This document shows positions 44,507-56,137 of a stretch of 64,000 nt of DNA, piece by piece. Position 1 is the stretch's first letter, and each line of letters begins with the position of its first letter. The translations under genes and the position numbers were made by a program. This DNA comes from Helicostylum pulchrum (Eukaryota; Mucoromycota; Mucoromycetes; Mucorales; Mucoraceae). The notes below the pieces were generated by a model that was given only the letters and a program-made list of their open reading frames with translations, was not told the DNA's origin and ran no database searches. Location of the stretch: contig JAIXMO010000027.1 in NCBI GenBank assembly GCA_025677825.1, positions 1 through 64,000 of the forward strand. Direction: 5' to 3'.

Positions 44507-47132
44507 ATGGACTTTATGTGGGCTCCAGATATTCCTAATGCTAGAAAGCAAAATTCTTATTTACCCTCTCATAATAACCATCAAAGGTAAATACACAAAG
44601 TTACTACAAAAAAAAAAAAATACCAAAAAAAAAACTTTTTTTTACAGCGAAACGTCTCCCGAAGACCATATAGTACAATCGCGTTTACCCTATACACCCC
44701 CTTCAAATACCGCTTCCAATGGACCACACCCGTCTTCCAGACGGTCCCGTGCAGATACCATGCCATCATCGATGTTACCACCATTTCTGGGCTCAAATAC
44801 TATCTACAACACGCAGCAAAGACCCAACTTGGACAGATCGCCATTGACAACTAATCAAGATCATTACGCTTCTGGCATGTCAAGTCCACTTGACGAAAAC
44901 GCTTCCAATTCTATCGCCAGTACTTTAGCCTCACTTGGGTTAAATGATTTGACAGATACCAACACCGAAAGTCGTTATTTTGAACCTACGCGTAATCGCT
45001 CGATGACATCAAGGGAGCAAAATATGGCCTTTAGTCCATTTGTTTCTACTAGACAGAATAGACCGCGCGCTGTTAGTTTAGGTATGGTAGATTTACCCCT
45101 CCCTTCTAGTGCCTTTGACCCGTTTGATTCTTCGTTCAATAATCAGTCAATTGAGTATCAACGTAACACCAATTCGGGTTTGACAGATGTTAATAATCAC
45201 GCTTCGCTTTTCCAGTCTCGCAATTTGTTTACTAGAATGGATTCCCATGAAGAAGAAGATAATAAATATATGGAAAATACAGTACAATCGTCTGATGATG
45301 GAATGGAGCCTCCAGCTCAAACACCCTCCAGAGCTCTTTGGCTGGGTAACATCAATCCTTCGCTTAGCGTACCAGATTTACATAAAATGTTTGTCAGGTA
45401 TGGTAATGTAGAGAGTGCACGTATTTTATCAGATAAAGAATGTGCATTTGTCAATTTTGAAACAGTCGAATCTGCTTTAGCGGCAAAAGAAGATCTTGTC
45501 AATAGATTAGGTTGTATGATATCTGGATCGATCGTTAAAGTTGGGTTTGGTAAAGCTGATGTTAATTTAGCAATGGCTTTAACCAATGAAGCTGGTCCCA
45601 ATGCTCAAGGTCCTACTAGAGCTTTATGTAAGTTTTTTTTTATGTGGTTATTATTATAATTATTTTTTTACTTACAGACCGAAAATAGGGGTTGGCAATA
45701 TCCCTGCAAATATCAACCCTGCAGTATTGAGATCTCTTTTTCAATCATTCGGTGTAATTGAATCTATTCGCATTCTTTCGCATAAAAATTGTGGTTTTGT
45801 TAATTTTGAAAGACAAGAAGATGCTGTACGAGCACGAAAAGTATTACAGAATAAAGAATTATTAGGGCTTGGTTCGGGCGTTGTTCGTATTGGGTTTGCA
45901 AAGGCTCCTACTAATAACCCAGATGAGGTGATTCAAGATGTGGTTATTTCGGGAAATACTATTACTTCTTATCCTGCGCCACCTCTTCGTTCTCAACAGT
46001 CTGCACCGCCTGTTCAACAAGAGAATACGACGCAATGGGCTACGGCTATGTTAATGGCTAGTATGTTGATGAATGCTTCTGCTGCTTCTAAAAAAGATGA
46101 CACTTCGTCACCTCAGTCATCAAACAATTGTTCCCCTTCTGTTTCTACAACTTTAAGCCATCATCAACGATTGGCTTCTGAGCGTAAATTAATTATGCAA
46201 CAATTAGGTTATAGTACTAAAATGGATAAAGGTAAGTTCATATAATATATATATATGTATATATATGTGGATATATAGATATTTTTATACTAAAAAAAAA
46301 TCTGTATTAGAACGGAATCCAATTACTTATTTTTCAGTCATTCCTTCGGTTCCCGAGTTTGGTACGGATCGTATTCTTGGTCCTTTAAGGTTACGGGAGA
46401 TTAGAAAGATGTTAGAGAACGGTCAGGCTTTACCCGGAATTGAATATATTGCACAAGAATGTATGCCAGAAATTGTAGAGCTTTGTAGTGGTAAAGTATA
46501 TGCTTTAAATTGATTTGCATTTTTTTTAAAAAAAAACTATTAGATTATATCGGAAACACAGTTGTTCAAAAGTTATTCGAATTTTGCAGTGAAGAAACTA
46601 AACTGAATATGATTGAAAGGATCGCTCCTTACTTGGCTTCCATCGGTATACATAAAAATGGTACTTGGGCTGCTCAAAAGATTATCGATACAGCTACTAC
46701 GGATCAACAAATTGGACTTATTTGCACAAATATTGCACCATATGTACCATTGTTATTATTAGATCAGTTTGGTAATTATGTCGTACAAGGCTGTCTTGGG
46801 ATGGGTTCAGCAAAGAACCAGTATATCTTTGATGCAATTGTGGATAAGTGTTGGGAAATTGGGCAAGGTAGATTTGGGGCGCGTGCTGTACGTGCTATTC
46901 TTGAAAACTCCATTGTTACCAAGGACCAACAGGTAAAGGAAAAAAAAACTGGTATTACTATAATATATATATTTAATTGTCTTTTTAATTATAGATTTAC
47001 GTTGCATCTGCGATTATGCAAAATGCTTTATTATTAACTACTAATGCTAATGGTTCCATATTATTAAACTGGTTACTTGATATCTCTGGACTTCTGGGCA
47101 ACTTCCGTACTATGTGCAATTTAAATAATTAA
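44507..47132 (+). CDS. RRM-Pumilio RNA-binding protein (Jsn1/Puf1-Puf2-like), C-terminally short
   Basis: Six inferred exons: 44507-44586, 44648-45627, 45689-46231, 46338-46490, 46544-46932 and 46995-47132, giving 760 aa. A disordered Ser/Asn-rich N-terminus (~265 residues) leads to RRM1 (RALWLGNINPSLSVPDLHKMF...CAFVNFETVE...VKVGFGKA) and RRM2 (ALWVGNIPANINPAVLRSLFQSFGVIESIRI...CGFVNFE...VRIGFAKAP). Pumilio repeats follow: DYIGNTVVQKLFEFC, HKNGTWAAQKIID, DQFGNYVVQGCL, GRFGARAVRAILE and NANGSILLNWLLD. Exon 3 must start at 45689 (after AATAG), not at the nearer AG, to keep frame. Jsn1 and Puf2 are over 1000 aa; here the last repeats and tail are missing. Family members bind mRNAs for membrane or mitochondrial proteins. 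Confidence 0.85.
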
Positions 47133-47263
47133 ATATACAAAAATCTTGTTAGATTTCAATGATACTAACATTCTATATACATACATCTTTTCCTTTACAT
47201 AATGTATACACCTCTTTATATTAAAAAAAAATATTAAAAAAACCATGTAAATAAAACTCTTTT

Positions 47264-47751
47264 TTATGTTAAAATATTCTTTAATAATTCAGTTAATTTC
47301 TTTTCAACAAATACAAAGAGTAAATCATCTTGACTTGTAATATCTAAACTAATATAGAATTGAAGTTTGTATTTCGATGCTATAATAAAAATAAATTAAA
47401 CTATATGGATATATATCTTTTGAAAAGGGTTTCTTTACCTAATCTACGCGATAAATTTTTACTTTGATCAGATACGTCTTTACCAATAACTGCTGTAGCA
47501 GAAGCACTAGTCTATTTAAGTAAAAAAAAATAGGGTGAATATTTCTTCTCTTTTTGTCGTTGTTGGTTTTTTCATACTTGTGTTCCAAACGGAGGTACTG
47601 CGACAGACAAGTCCCCTATTTTACCATCGGGTTTACCGATCCAAATAAAGATGGACTTGTTCATTTGAGTCACTTGGAAGAATATAGGATCTGAAAGAAA
47701 CATGTGAGTTGCTTGGTGAATCAAGAACTTGGGTTCAACTGTATTTGACAT
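47264..47751 (-). CDS. PSMG4: Proteasome assembly chaperone 4
   Basis: Partner of PAC3 in assembling the 20S proteasome alpha ring (yeast Poc4/Dmp1). Three exons, 47578-47751, 47439-47511 and 47264-47379; 120 aa, against 123 in human PSMG4. Matching features are the N-terminal THMFLSDPIFFQVTQMNKSIFIWIGKPDGKIGDLSVAVP, the middle TAVIGKDVSDQSKNLSRRLA and the C-terminal KLQFYISLDITSQDDLLFVFVEKKLTELL. These align with human MRLTDSLFLWVG, SLLGDTSDTTS..LAQRLA and QVFVSYNL. No signal peptide or other domains. It is convergent with the Pumilio gene, 131 bp apart. Confidence 0.83.
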
Positions 47752-48021
47752 GACAAAAAGTTTAAAAAAAAGATGGTGGTAGAAAGAAGAAAAGAGAAGA
47801 AACGTGTACTAGTTATTTTTCGCTGCGTTTTAAACACGTATTTTTTAGGTGATATTAGGTGGGTTGTAGTGGCTTCCAATGACACTGGCTTTATAATAGG
47901 AAAGGTTCATGCAGTTTTTTTTTATTTAATTATGTATTTATTTATAAAAGGAAACGTTTTTTTTGTGGCACAATTGAAAACAAAGAGTTTAAGAGGGCAA
48001 AAGTCTTTATTCAAAAAAAAT

Positions 48022-48645
48022 TTAACGGGTCTTGAAGTAATCCAAGAGAACGTTCATGGCTTCGGACTCCTCTCCGAAATCAGTGACGGCAACACAAGAA
48101 CAACCGACAACCTTACGGGCGTTACCCTCACGATCGATCTTACAGAGACCGGCCCATTCACCAAGCTTCTTGGCATCAGAGACCTTGATCAAGTTGATGT
48201 TGTGCTCGGCACAAAGAGCTTCAACGAGCTTGAGGTATTCAGACTCGGTACAAGACTCGACGAGAACAGCTAAATGAGCTTGACGTCTAATAAGTTGAAA
48301 ATGATCATCAATCAATTAATTGAATTAAAAAAAAATTGGTCATCAATATTTTTTTATATTTAAAAAAACTCTCGAATTTTTTTTTTCCTTCAAAAGATAT
48401 ATGATTTCCCATATTTAAAAAAGAAAAAAAATAATATAGACGAGTTAAGGTGTTACTGTATGGAACGATTCTGCTTACCTATCAAGGGCCTTAACGGCTT
48501 CCTTTAAACCACGAGCAAGACCATCATGGATCAAGGCACGACGGAGAACTTCTTGGAGAGCTTCTTCGACGGACATTTGTCCGGTGCTGGTGGCCTCAAC
48601 GGCAACTTCGACTTCTTGAGCGATGACTTCTTCGTGATCAGACAT
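48022..48645 (-). CDS. RPS12: 40S ribosomal protein eS12
   Basis: Component of the small ribosomal subunit beak. Two exons, 48479-48645 and 48022-48286, 143 aa, the same length as yeast Rps12. Acidic N-terminus [18 protein letters not shown], then [31 protein letters not shown], the L7Ae-type fold [32 protein letters not shown], the [25 protein letters not shown] signature and the end LLDYFKTR. Codon choice is visibly more C/G-ending than in neighbours (for example GTC, AAG, CTC), as expected of a highly expressed gene. The intron (192 nt) is longer than most here. Confidence 0.97.
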
Positions 48646-48946
48646 CTATCATATATACTGTTAATAAATCATCAAATGGATGGTCTTTTTTTTTCTTTCT
48701 TTCTACATACGTTTAAAATGATTTAAGGATGAAAAGAGAAAGATTTTCTAATCACTTCAGCTTCAACTGGACCTAATCCCCCTTTACTCTCTCTCTCTCT
48801 CTCCCTTCTCTTTTTTTGTCCGGTCCGGATTATATAACATCAAATCCTATTTGACGCACGTCTTACCTCGCGTTCCTTTTTTTGACTCTTTTTTTTATTT
48901 TTTTTATTTTTTTTATTCTTTCTTTTATTCAAATATAAAACGGCGT
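48646..48946. other. Intergenic, divergent RPS12/RAD7 promoter
   Basis: Contains a CT microsatellite at 48786-48805 and a GC patch TCCGGTCCGGATTATATAA near 48819-48837 that ends in a TATA-like element. No gene. Confidence 0.6.
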
Positions 48947-50833
48947 ATGAGTGACAACAACAATAACAGAAGGAATGGGGCAGGTACAAACAGGGTCAGT
49001 GGTCCTACTTCTGCGTTAACTAGTTTCTTAAGAGTAAGTTGATCTCATTTATATTCTAGCATTCTTTTTTTTTGAAGAAAAAAGAAGATCTTATTCATAC
49101 GTATATTTATTTTTAAAAAAGGAACATGGTATTAGTGTACGTAATAGAAGTAGACGTGAAAGACGTGAAGAGGAGGAAGAGCAAAGAGCAGCAGCAGAAG
49201 CATCATCTGCAGCAGCAAGTCAAGAAGTAAATCAAGAGGCAGAGGCTATGGAAGGAGTTGAACTTACAAATTCTACTGCGCAGTCATCATCACTTACAAG
49301 TATAGTCTACCGGCGTTCTACTCGAAGCTCTGCAAAGAAGAGAAAAGGTGATGACAGTGACAATGACGATAATAATGATTTAAATGACTTTGCACCGTCT
49401 AGTTCAAGAAAGACAGCACCTAGTAGAGCTCGTATTCTATTCTGTACTGAATGTAAAGGAAGATTTGCACGTAAATTAGATGATGCTGAAGACCAAACTG
49501 TTTGTCCTAATTGTTTAAATGGTATAACTGCTTTAAAGAAAAAGAGAGTTGTCAAAAAGAGACAAATTGTATCTATTCAAAAAGACGCTGTTTCTAAAAA
49601 TGTGTTCCCTTCTTTACAAGATATTTGTATTTCAGTTGTAGCAGAATACATTGATGATGTCGAATCCTTAGGTATCATTCGTGAAGAAAGTTTGGAGAAA
49701 CTTTCAATTATTATTTGTAAGAATCGAAAGTTAAATGATGTTACATCGCGCTTGTTTATGGATCCTATAAAGAAAAGTTTGGCGTTCTCTGATTGTACGT
49801 TGATGACAAATGTTTCGCTTTTAAATGTCTGTCAGTTCTGTCCTAAGTTGGAGTTTCTGGAACTGGTCTATTGTGGTCACATCAATGATAAAGTATTAGA
49901 TGCTTATGCTGAACGCTTGCGTAATTTAAAATCTTTGAAATTATCTGGTGCGTTTCTTATTTCTCCTGCTGCGTATAATCGGTTCTTTGAACAGGTATCA
50001 AAAGGTTTACAAGTATTTGAACTTCGTCATTCTGCTTTATTCTCTCAAGAAAATATTGAATCCTTGGCAAACCATTGTGTTAACTTGCGTGAATTAAGAA
50101 TCGGGCACCTTCACAAGATGGACTCTGAATGGTTGGTATCTATTGCAAAACTTCAAAATTTGACAACTTTAGAAATTAGCTGGTGTTCTGAATTACAAAC
50201 GAAGGATGCAATTCATATGTTATCTAAAATTGGAAATCAATTGACCGATTTATCTATTCGAGGTGGAAATGAATTAGAAGACAGCTTCTTGATCAAGGGT
50301 ATATTAAAGTACTGTAACAAGTTGGAAAAATTGAATTTGGAGCAATGCGATCAGTTGACGGCTACTGCAATGGTTACTTTATTTAAACATTGGAAAAGTA
50401 AAGGATTAACTTACTTGAATATCTCTCGATGTCTTTTATTTGATGATAGAGTAATTCACGCTGTTGTACGTCATTCAGGTTCTACTTTGAAGTACTTGAA
50501 TATTCATAGCTTGAGTTTGTTAACTGCCGCTGGGGTTGAATTGTTGGGTGAAACAGACGGTTGCGAACAACTTGATACATTGGATTGTGGGTTTGTACGT
50601 TCCGTTGATGATTTCGTTCTGAAGAAGTTGATTGATCGTAGTCCTTTGCTTAACACTATCTTTGTTTGGGGTTGTCCTTTGGTAAGAACTTTTTTTTTAA
50701 TGCTGTTACTTTTTTTTTTTTTTTATGTACTGATTATTTCTTTTTTTATATACTCCGTATGTAGTTGACTGATAACTTGAAAGCTAAAGAAGGTTTAAAT
50801 ATTATTGGAAAGGAATTGACTGTAGTCGTATAA
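48947..50833 (+). CDS. RAD7: DNA repair protein Rad7 (leucine-rich repeat)
   Basis: Rad7 pairs with Rad16 in global-genome nucleotide excision repair and with an elongin-C/cullin ubiquitin ligase. Three exons, 48947-49033, 49123-50691 and 50765-50833; 574 aa, near yeast Rad7 (565). Start MSDNNNNRRNGAGTNRVSGPTSALTSFLREHGI matches the conserved N-terminal S.LT.FLREH motif. A basic/acidic linker precedes a zinc-knuckle-like pair FCTECKGRFARKLDDAEDQTVCPNC. The C-terminal ~400 residues are leucine-rich repeats: LLNVCQFCPKLEFLELVYCGHINDKVLDAY, LRNLKSLKLSGAFLIS, LKYCNKLEKLNLEQCDQLTATAM and TLKYLNIHSLSLLTAAGVELL. The last 22 residues come from the short third exon. Confidence 0.92.
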
Positions 50834-50948
50834 GAAAAAAAAATTACGTATTACTTGCTTAAATGATAAAATAAAATAAAAAACGAAAGTGCTGTAAAAG
50901 TATTTTATTTATTCAACCAAAGAAGAGGGGGTTATATCTTCTATTTCA

Positions 50949-51199
50949 TAACACCATTAAAAGAGAACCTTTGAGACCTATCGCCTGTCTAATCGGAGAA
51001 AATGCTACCGTTTCTTCCAGTCGGGCCAGCTATTGATTGTTGGTAATCGAAGTAACGAGACCATATCGATAGTTCGTAACACCATTAAAAGAAAACCTTT
51101 GAGATATTTCGCCCGTCTAATCAAAGAAAACGCTGTCATATCTTCCAGTCCGGCCAGCTATTGATTGTGGCAATCGAAGTAACGACACCATATCGATAC
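50949..51199. repeat. 128-bp direct tandem duplication
   Basis: Two adjacent copies begin TAACACCATTAAAAG at 50949 and 51077. Both contain CCTTTGAGA, GTCTAATC, TCTTCCAGTC.GGCCAGCTATTGATTG and end CCATATCGATA. Substitutions are scattered and there are few indels. Unit is moderately GC-rich for the region and non-coding. Confidence 0.9.
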
Positions 51200-51217
51200 G
51201 TCTATAAACAGACTTTA

Positions 51218-51254
51218 TGTCCCTTTTCTCTCTTAAGTGTAAGAGAAAAGGACA
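51218..51254. other. Strong hairpin (inverted repeat)
   Basis: TGTCCCTTTTCTCTCTTA, a 4-base loop AGTG, then TAAGAGAAAAGGACA. The arms pair along about 15 bp with small bulges. It lies directly after the 128-bp duplication. Could be a ncRNA 3' end, a protein site or an element terminus. Confidence 0.65.
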
Positions 51255-53186
51255 TCCTTCTATTTCTATTCATAATTGTATATATACCAACAAGAAACAA
51301 AATGTCGGTATATATACAAATGTTACGAAAAACCGGCCTTGTCAACGTTACTTAGATGCAAACAGGACCGCCCCGTACCATAATCCAAGTGCCTGCTCTT
51401 GACGACTTGGAGTGTCCCAGACAAGAGAATTTGATTACGAGAAAGTATCAAAGAAACAGGCTTACCTATTGATAGTAATTTAGGATATTTATGAAATTAA
51501 TTAAGAAAAAAAGAGCTTAACTTACAGTAGGCTACGGTTGGATGTTGAGTTCTGAAATCAAGGCTCATTATGTATACGCTATTCCTTTTTTTAAAATAAA
51601 AAACGTTATGAAAGGTGATAAATCTTTTTGAACGGTACGAACAAATAGCTCTACTTTTTATTTTTTGAAAAAAGAAAAAGGTAAAGAAAAGGACAAACAA
51701 TTTGGTATTTAAGAAAAAAAACCGTATTTAAAATTCCTACGGAAAGAGAACGATCTTCTATTCTTGTCACACAAACAAGCAGTTAAACAGCTTTTTTTTA
51801 AGAAAAAAGATTATAAATCTGATTAATAGCAATCAACCAGGAACGCTTCCCTTTCATTCTTTAGTAAGACCCAGTAAATTGGAACAGCAAACTTTATTAG
51901 ACTAAGGTAGTGTAACCCGAAATTAAATGTACGTTCTTGTATACGTACTTTTTTTTTTACTTGCTTTGAAGAAATCAGGTTAAAGACGTTATGATTCATA
52001 TTACATAAATTAAAAATAGTAACTTGTTAAAGTTCAAGTATCTCAGATCCTTGAAATTTTATAAACTTGTAAAACTACATTCTAATATTTTTTTCAAGGT
52101 CCCGTTACAAAGTGAACTTAAATTCTTATTTTAGATTGAAAACAAATCTACGGTACCAATTTGCGGGTTCTCCAAAAAAAAATTTGCGGTTTTTATAATA
52201 CAAATATACAAAGTGCATATTGAGAATTCCATTACCGCATTTTTTTGTGCATACTCAGAAGATAATACGATATAATTTTATAAATAAACAACTATTTGTA
52301 ATGCAATTAAAAATAAATAGTTTAAATACACTTACTAATGGATTTGACATGCAAAAAAAAACAATACTACCAGTTAAGAGTGTGGAACGTTTTGGTTCAC
52401 ACAAAAAAACATTGATTGCATTTATTCCAGACTACATCTATCAATAATCTGTATAATATACTTGTAATTCTTTTTAATCATCCCTTCGTTGTTAAATTCT
52501 GTAATGTACAGCTATATAAGTACTCTTTCCGTAAGTCATTTGTTCCATTATCTTGTCCATAAAATATACCCGTGAGAAGCGCTACAATGTACTTAACATC
52601 ATTTATATACTGCGTTGATTTTCTTTGTTATCAATGCAATGAGACCATTGTTTATTATCCCTATTTTTAGAGTCAAATAAAGTATTTTATTCTTCCCCTC
52701 CCCCTTTTTTTTTCTTTTCCATTTTTTAAAAATCTTATACACCACTTGGTCACAGTATTGAATTTACACTATAATCATGTATATACATTAATCTGCACTC
52801 AAAACTGTAGTAGACAAAAGCTATGGATCTTACATCTTACTGAAAGAAAAACGTTTCTTGGAGTCAATATAATAACTGCGTTTGTTTGAATCAGAACAAG
52901 CTTCTTTTTGGTAATATTGCTATTTTCTTTGGCGAAAACATTACCCTATTATAGGTCGTTGTTCCATTCAAACAATCAGGCAACAAAGAAAGCAAAACGA
53001 AAACATTAGGGCAAAAAAAAAAAACCAAAATAAGAAGAAAAAATAGTATACGGGTATCATCGTAGGTAGAAGTTTTAATGCTATAAAGGATGGCTATACC
53101 AATACTGAAGTTCTATGTATTGTAATGTATTAGATATTGCATACTATATCATTAGTAGATAAAGGTTCCGGTGTGTAATAAAATAA

Positions 53187-54316
53187 ATAGAATTAATAAT
53201 GATTCTAACGTTAGAAAAAGATAGTTACACGACATATGTTTTTGTACAATAACTTGGATAAGTTCAATAACTATTAAAAGTATTATAATTCATTATTTTT
53301 CATCCATTACCATCTTAAAAACGCGTCTTTTGAAGCAGAGGTTTAGAAGTAGCTCTTAAAAAGGTCATTTTTCGGTGATCTAAATAAGGTGTTTTCTATG
53401 TATGATTAAACATCAGGAAATGATTATTTTTTTGAAGTTACTTAGTAAAAGTTACTCCTTAAAATGTTGTCTTTAATATCAATTATAAAAAACTGCTTGT
53501 TGTTTCATATCTTTTTTGATTTTTTCTATTTTTTTTTCGGGGGGTCATTTTGATCATTTTTGACCATTTTGGGGGGCCAACCCCTTTTGTGTTTTTGTAA
53601 TTATTTTGAAATTCCTCTCGATCCATTTTGTTTTACTTTGTGGAAAAAACAATGATAACGAAGAGCTTGTTTAGGCGCATCTAATCCATTTAAATATATA
53701 TTTTTAATAAAAACACTGAACGAGTAATCACCGTTTTAGACGTTTTTTTTCGCTAAATCTTGAGTTAAGTTGTCCTTAAAATAGCGATTTCTTTAAAGCG
53801 CATTTTCTCGCCCAGTTTTAGATGTAGCACTTTTATTTCCTAACATCCAACATAAAGTTTTTAAATATCTACATTCGGTGCTATAACCAAGCACGGTAAT
53901 AAAAAAACAATATTTTTTACTCAAAAAAAACGTCTAAAACTGCGAATACTCTTTCAATTTTTGCATTAGGAGTATGATTTAAAATGGATTAGAAGCGTCT
54001 AAACGAGCTTTATATTATCCATGTTTTTTCCACAAAGATAGGCAAATTGGATCAAAAGTAATTATAAAATAACTACAAAAACACAAAAGGGGTTGACTCC
54101 AAAAATGAAAATAGAAAAAAAACAAAAAAAGTTCGTTTTTAATTTTTTGTATCAAATATATAGTTAAAACAACTATTTTTTACTAAATAACTTGGGTCCA
54201 AAAAGCGTTTCCTGTTTCTTTAAAAAAATAAAAACCAATATTTATTACCACTGCTAATTTTAGCAGTGATTTCTTATGTGAACGATTTTTCAAGCTCAGG
54301 TTTGTTTTTAGTAGTG
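53187..54316. repeat. Long palindromic repeat element, copy 2
   Basis: Same orientation and layout as the copy at 28121: shared left flank from AATGATTCTAA, left arm 53571-53742 (GGGGGGCCAACCCC to TTTTAGACG), conserved loop with GAGTTAAG.TGTCCTTAAAATAG and AGCGCATTTTCTCGCCCAGTTT, right arm 53931-54100 (reverse complement), then the AGCAGTGATTTC end and TTTTTAGTAGTGAT. Here the two arms differ from each other at many positions, unlike copy 1. No coding capacity. Confidence 0.8.
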
Positions 54317-54480
54317 ATTTCCAAGCTGATCTTTTTTTCTTTAGCATAGTTACTCTTTTCTTCCTCCCCCTTGTACCTTACGAATGTTTTTACTATATAC
54401 TATTGCGCTTGTAAAAGGAAACCCTACCCCCTTTATTACTATTGTCAACCCGTCTTTTATACTATCGGTCAACTAAACTA

Positions 54481-54960
54481 ATGGTCTTCTCTACTGCTAT
54501 CGTTATTACTTCTCAGTCTGTATCTTGCGCTTCTACCGATAATATTATAGCTTGAAGATCGAACTCTCATAACGACTATTGTGTTTGTCATCATGTCGGT
54601 GGTTTTACCTGGAATCAAAACTTGGCTAACTATGCTCTTAGAAGCCAGTCAATCTTGTGCTTAGGATCACAATGTTGTAACCAGCAATTGCATTAACTAT
54701 TACAGCTGGAAGGTACTGGCCAAAACACTGCTTACAGATACACAGTTATGGAAACATCTATTGGTAAATAGTACGATGAAGTAGCAAACTATGATTACAA
54801 TGCTGGAGCTTCTAGGGATTGTTGGAGTCACTGGGAAAGGTACTACATAAATTGGTTGTGGTGCTACCAACTATGACAATCTTTCAGATAGCTACTATGT
54901 CTGCAACGATGGGCCTATGGAACTCATTGACAACGTCTTGCGACCCTAAGGAGCTCTTGG
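54481..54960 (+). pseudogene. CAP/SCP/PR-1 superfamily secreted protein pseudogene
   Basis: Starts with a signal-peptide-like MVFSTAIVITSQSVSCAS (54481) and then shows CAP-domain pieces in different frames: VGGFTWNQNLANYA (family L.WN..LA.YA), YDEVANYDYNAG, and the late GTT-stop-IGCGATNYDNLSDSYYVCN (family TT.IGCG......YVVCNY). Lesions: TGA at 54553-54555, TAA at 54770-54772 (after SIGK) and 54848-54850 (GTTQ to stop), and a one-base shift between WSHW and KGTT near 54834. CAP proteins are secreted sterol- or lipid-binding proteins. The remnant begins about 165 bp after the palindromic element copy 2. Confidence 0.78.
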
Positions 54961-55459
54961 AAGAGAAAAAGAGAGAAAATTTTATCTTTACGAGAAAATA
55001 TTAAGTAATTAAATAAGACGATACTATCTTTTACAAAACAATCACCAATGCTTATAAAAAAAATATGGCGGCTAGCATAGTATTAACAGCTCGTGTTTTT
55101 GCTGTTGTGATAAAACCCCAATTAGATTAAAAGTAACCTTTTGTGTTCTATTACAAAACCATTCTGTACGCTTCCAATCATTATTTAGCATTTTTTGCAG
55201 GCGAGAAATATATGTACTATGTCTTTTTTTATGATAAATCACTGGTTTCAAAATGTAGGACTCGAAAAAAAAACCGTTTATGCTAAGAAAAAAAAATACA
55301 ATAATAGTACATCAAGTGAAGGTATGCACAACATCTTAACAGGTTCCTTCATCTTTTTCTTAAACAATCTCCGGTCAAAAAAAGAAAATGTCGCACAACA
55401 TTAGGAACACAAGAAAAAAAAAAGATAAAACAATGGATATTATACAAGAGTGATTATAT

Positions 55460-56137
55460 TTAAACAAGTAAAAAAGAGATAAAGACAGCAATAATAAAAG
55501 TGAAGCCGTAAGCAATACGGAGAGAGCTACCTTGATTAGGGGCGGTATCAGATTGGTTTCCAGAAGGAGTTGGTTCATTGGAGCCATCAGCGTTCACACA
55601 CTTGCTGGCATCGAAACTAGGAGCAGAATCAACCAAGACAGCATCAACACACTATTGTTATTTTTCGATTAGTAAAAATAAAATAAAAATTAGATACAAT
55701 GTATATATTTTACTTACTTGGTATAATAAACCATCACCACCGTTATAAACTACTTGAAGTGTGACATTGGTATTGGGTTGAACACTCTCATTGAAGGTAA
55801 GGGGTAAACAGGCACCTTCAGGGTAAGAACGACCACCTTGAGCAACTTGAACAAGGTTAGAAGGAATAAAATCAGGGTTAACAGGGTCATTCTTGAGAAG
55901 AGCGTAAACGACAAAGGTATAGGCGGTATGTCCAGAATCGATTTGGATGAACGAAGACTTGAGGGGCATTTGGACACGTTCAGCGGTGGGTGTATCGTAG
56001 CCACCACAAGGTGCAAGGGGTTCTTTGAGTGTATCGAAACCTCTGGAAGAGGGGTATGTCATTGTGAAATGAGCTAAAGCAATGCTTTGCATGGAAATCA
56101 AAGTGATTGCTAAAAGGGAAAGTAAACGGTTGGTCAT
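55460..56137 (-). CDS. GPI-anchored BIM1-like (X325) copper-binding protein
   Basis: Two exons, 55718-56137 and 55460-55651, 203 aa. Signal peptide MTNRLLSLLAITLISMQSIALA is followed directly by His: mature start HFTMTYPSSRGFD. An N-terminal His after cleavage is the copper-brace feature of LPMO-fold proteins. The conserved LAPCGGYD follows, and the C-proximal GACLPLTF.ESVQPNTNVTLQVVYNGGDGLLYQCVD matches the BIM1/X325 family, which lacks oxidase activity and in Cryptococcus helps copper uptake. The C-terminus has a Ser/Thr-rich linker, a likely GPI omega site near NADGSN or QGSS, and a final hydrophobic tail. Expected at the cell surface. Confidence 0.85.

Larger units (their letters stand above)
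50834..53186. other. Intergenic, 2.35 kb
   Basis: Follows RAD7. Begins with a 128-bp tandem duplication and a perfect-looking hairpin (own entries). The rest (51260-53186) is AT-rich with only random-looking short frames. No gene or RNA recognised. Confidence 0.5.

Noticed and set aside
47773..48273. 166-codon plus-strand frame overlapping RPS12
   Set aside because: Antisense shadow of the highly codon-biased RPS12 exon 2.
55838..56077. Plus-strand open frame across the BIM1-like gene
   Set aside because: Antisense shadow of a gene with clear signal peptide and family motifs on the minus strand.
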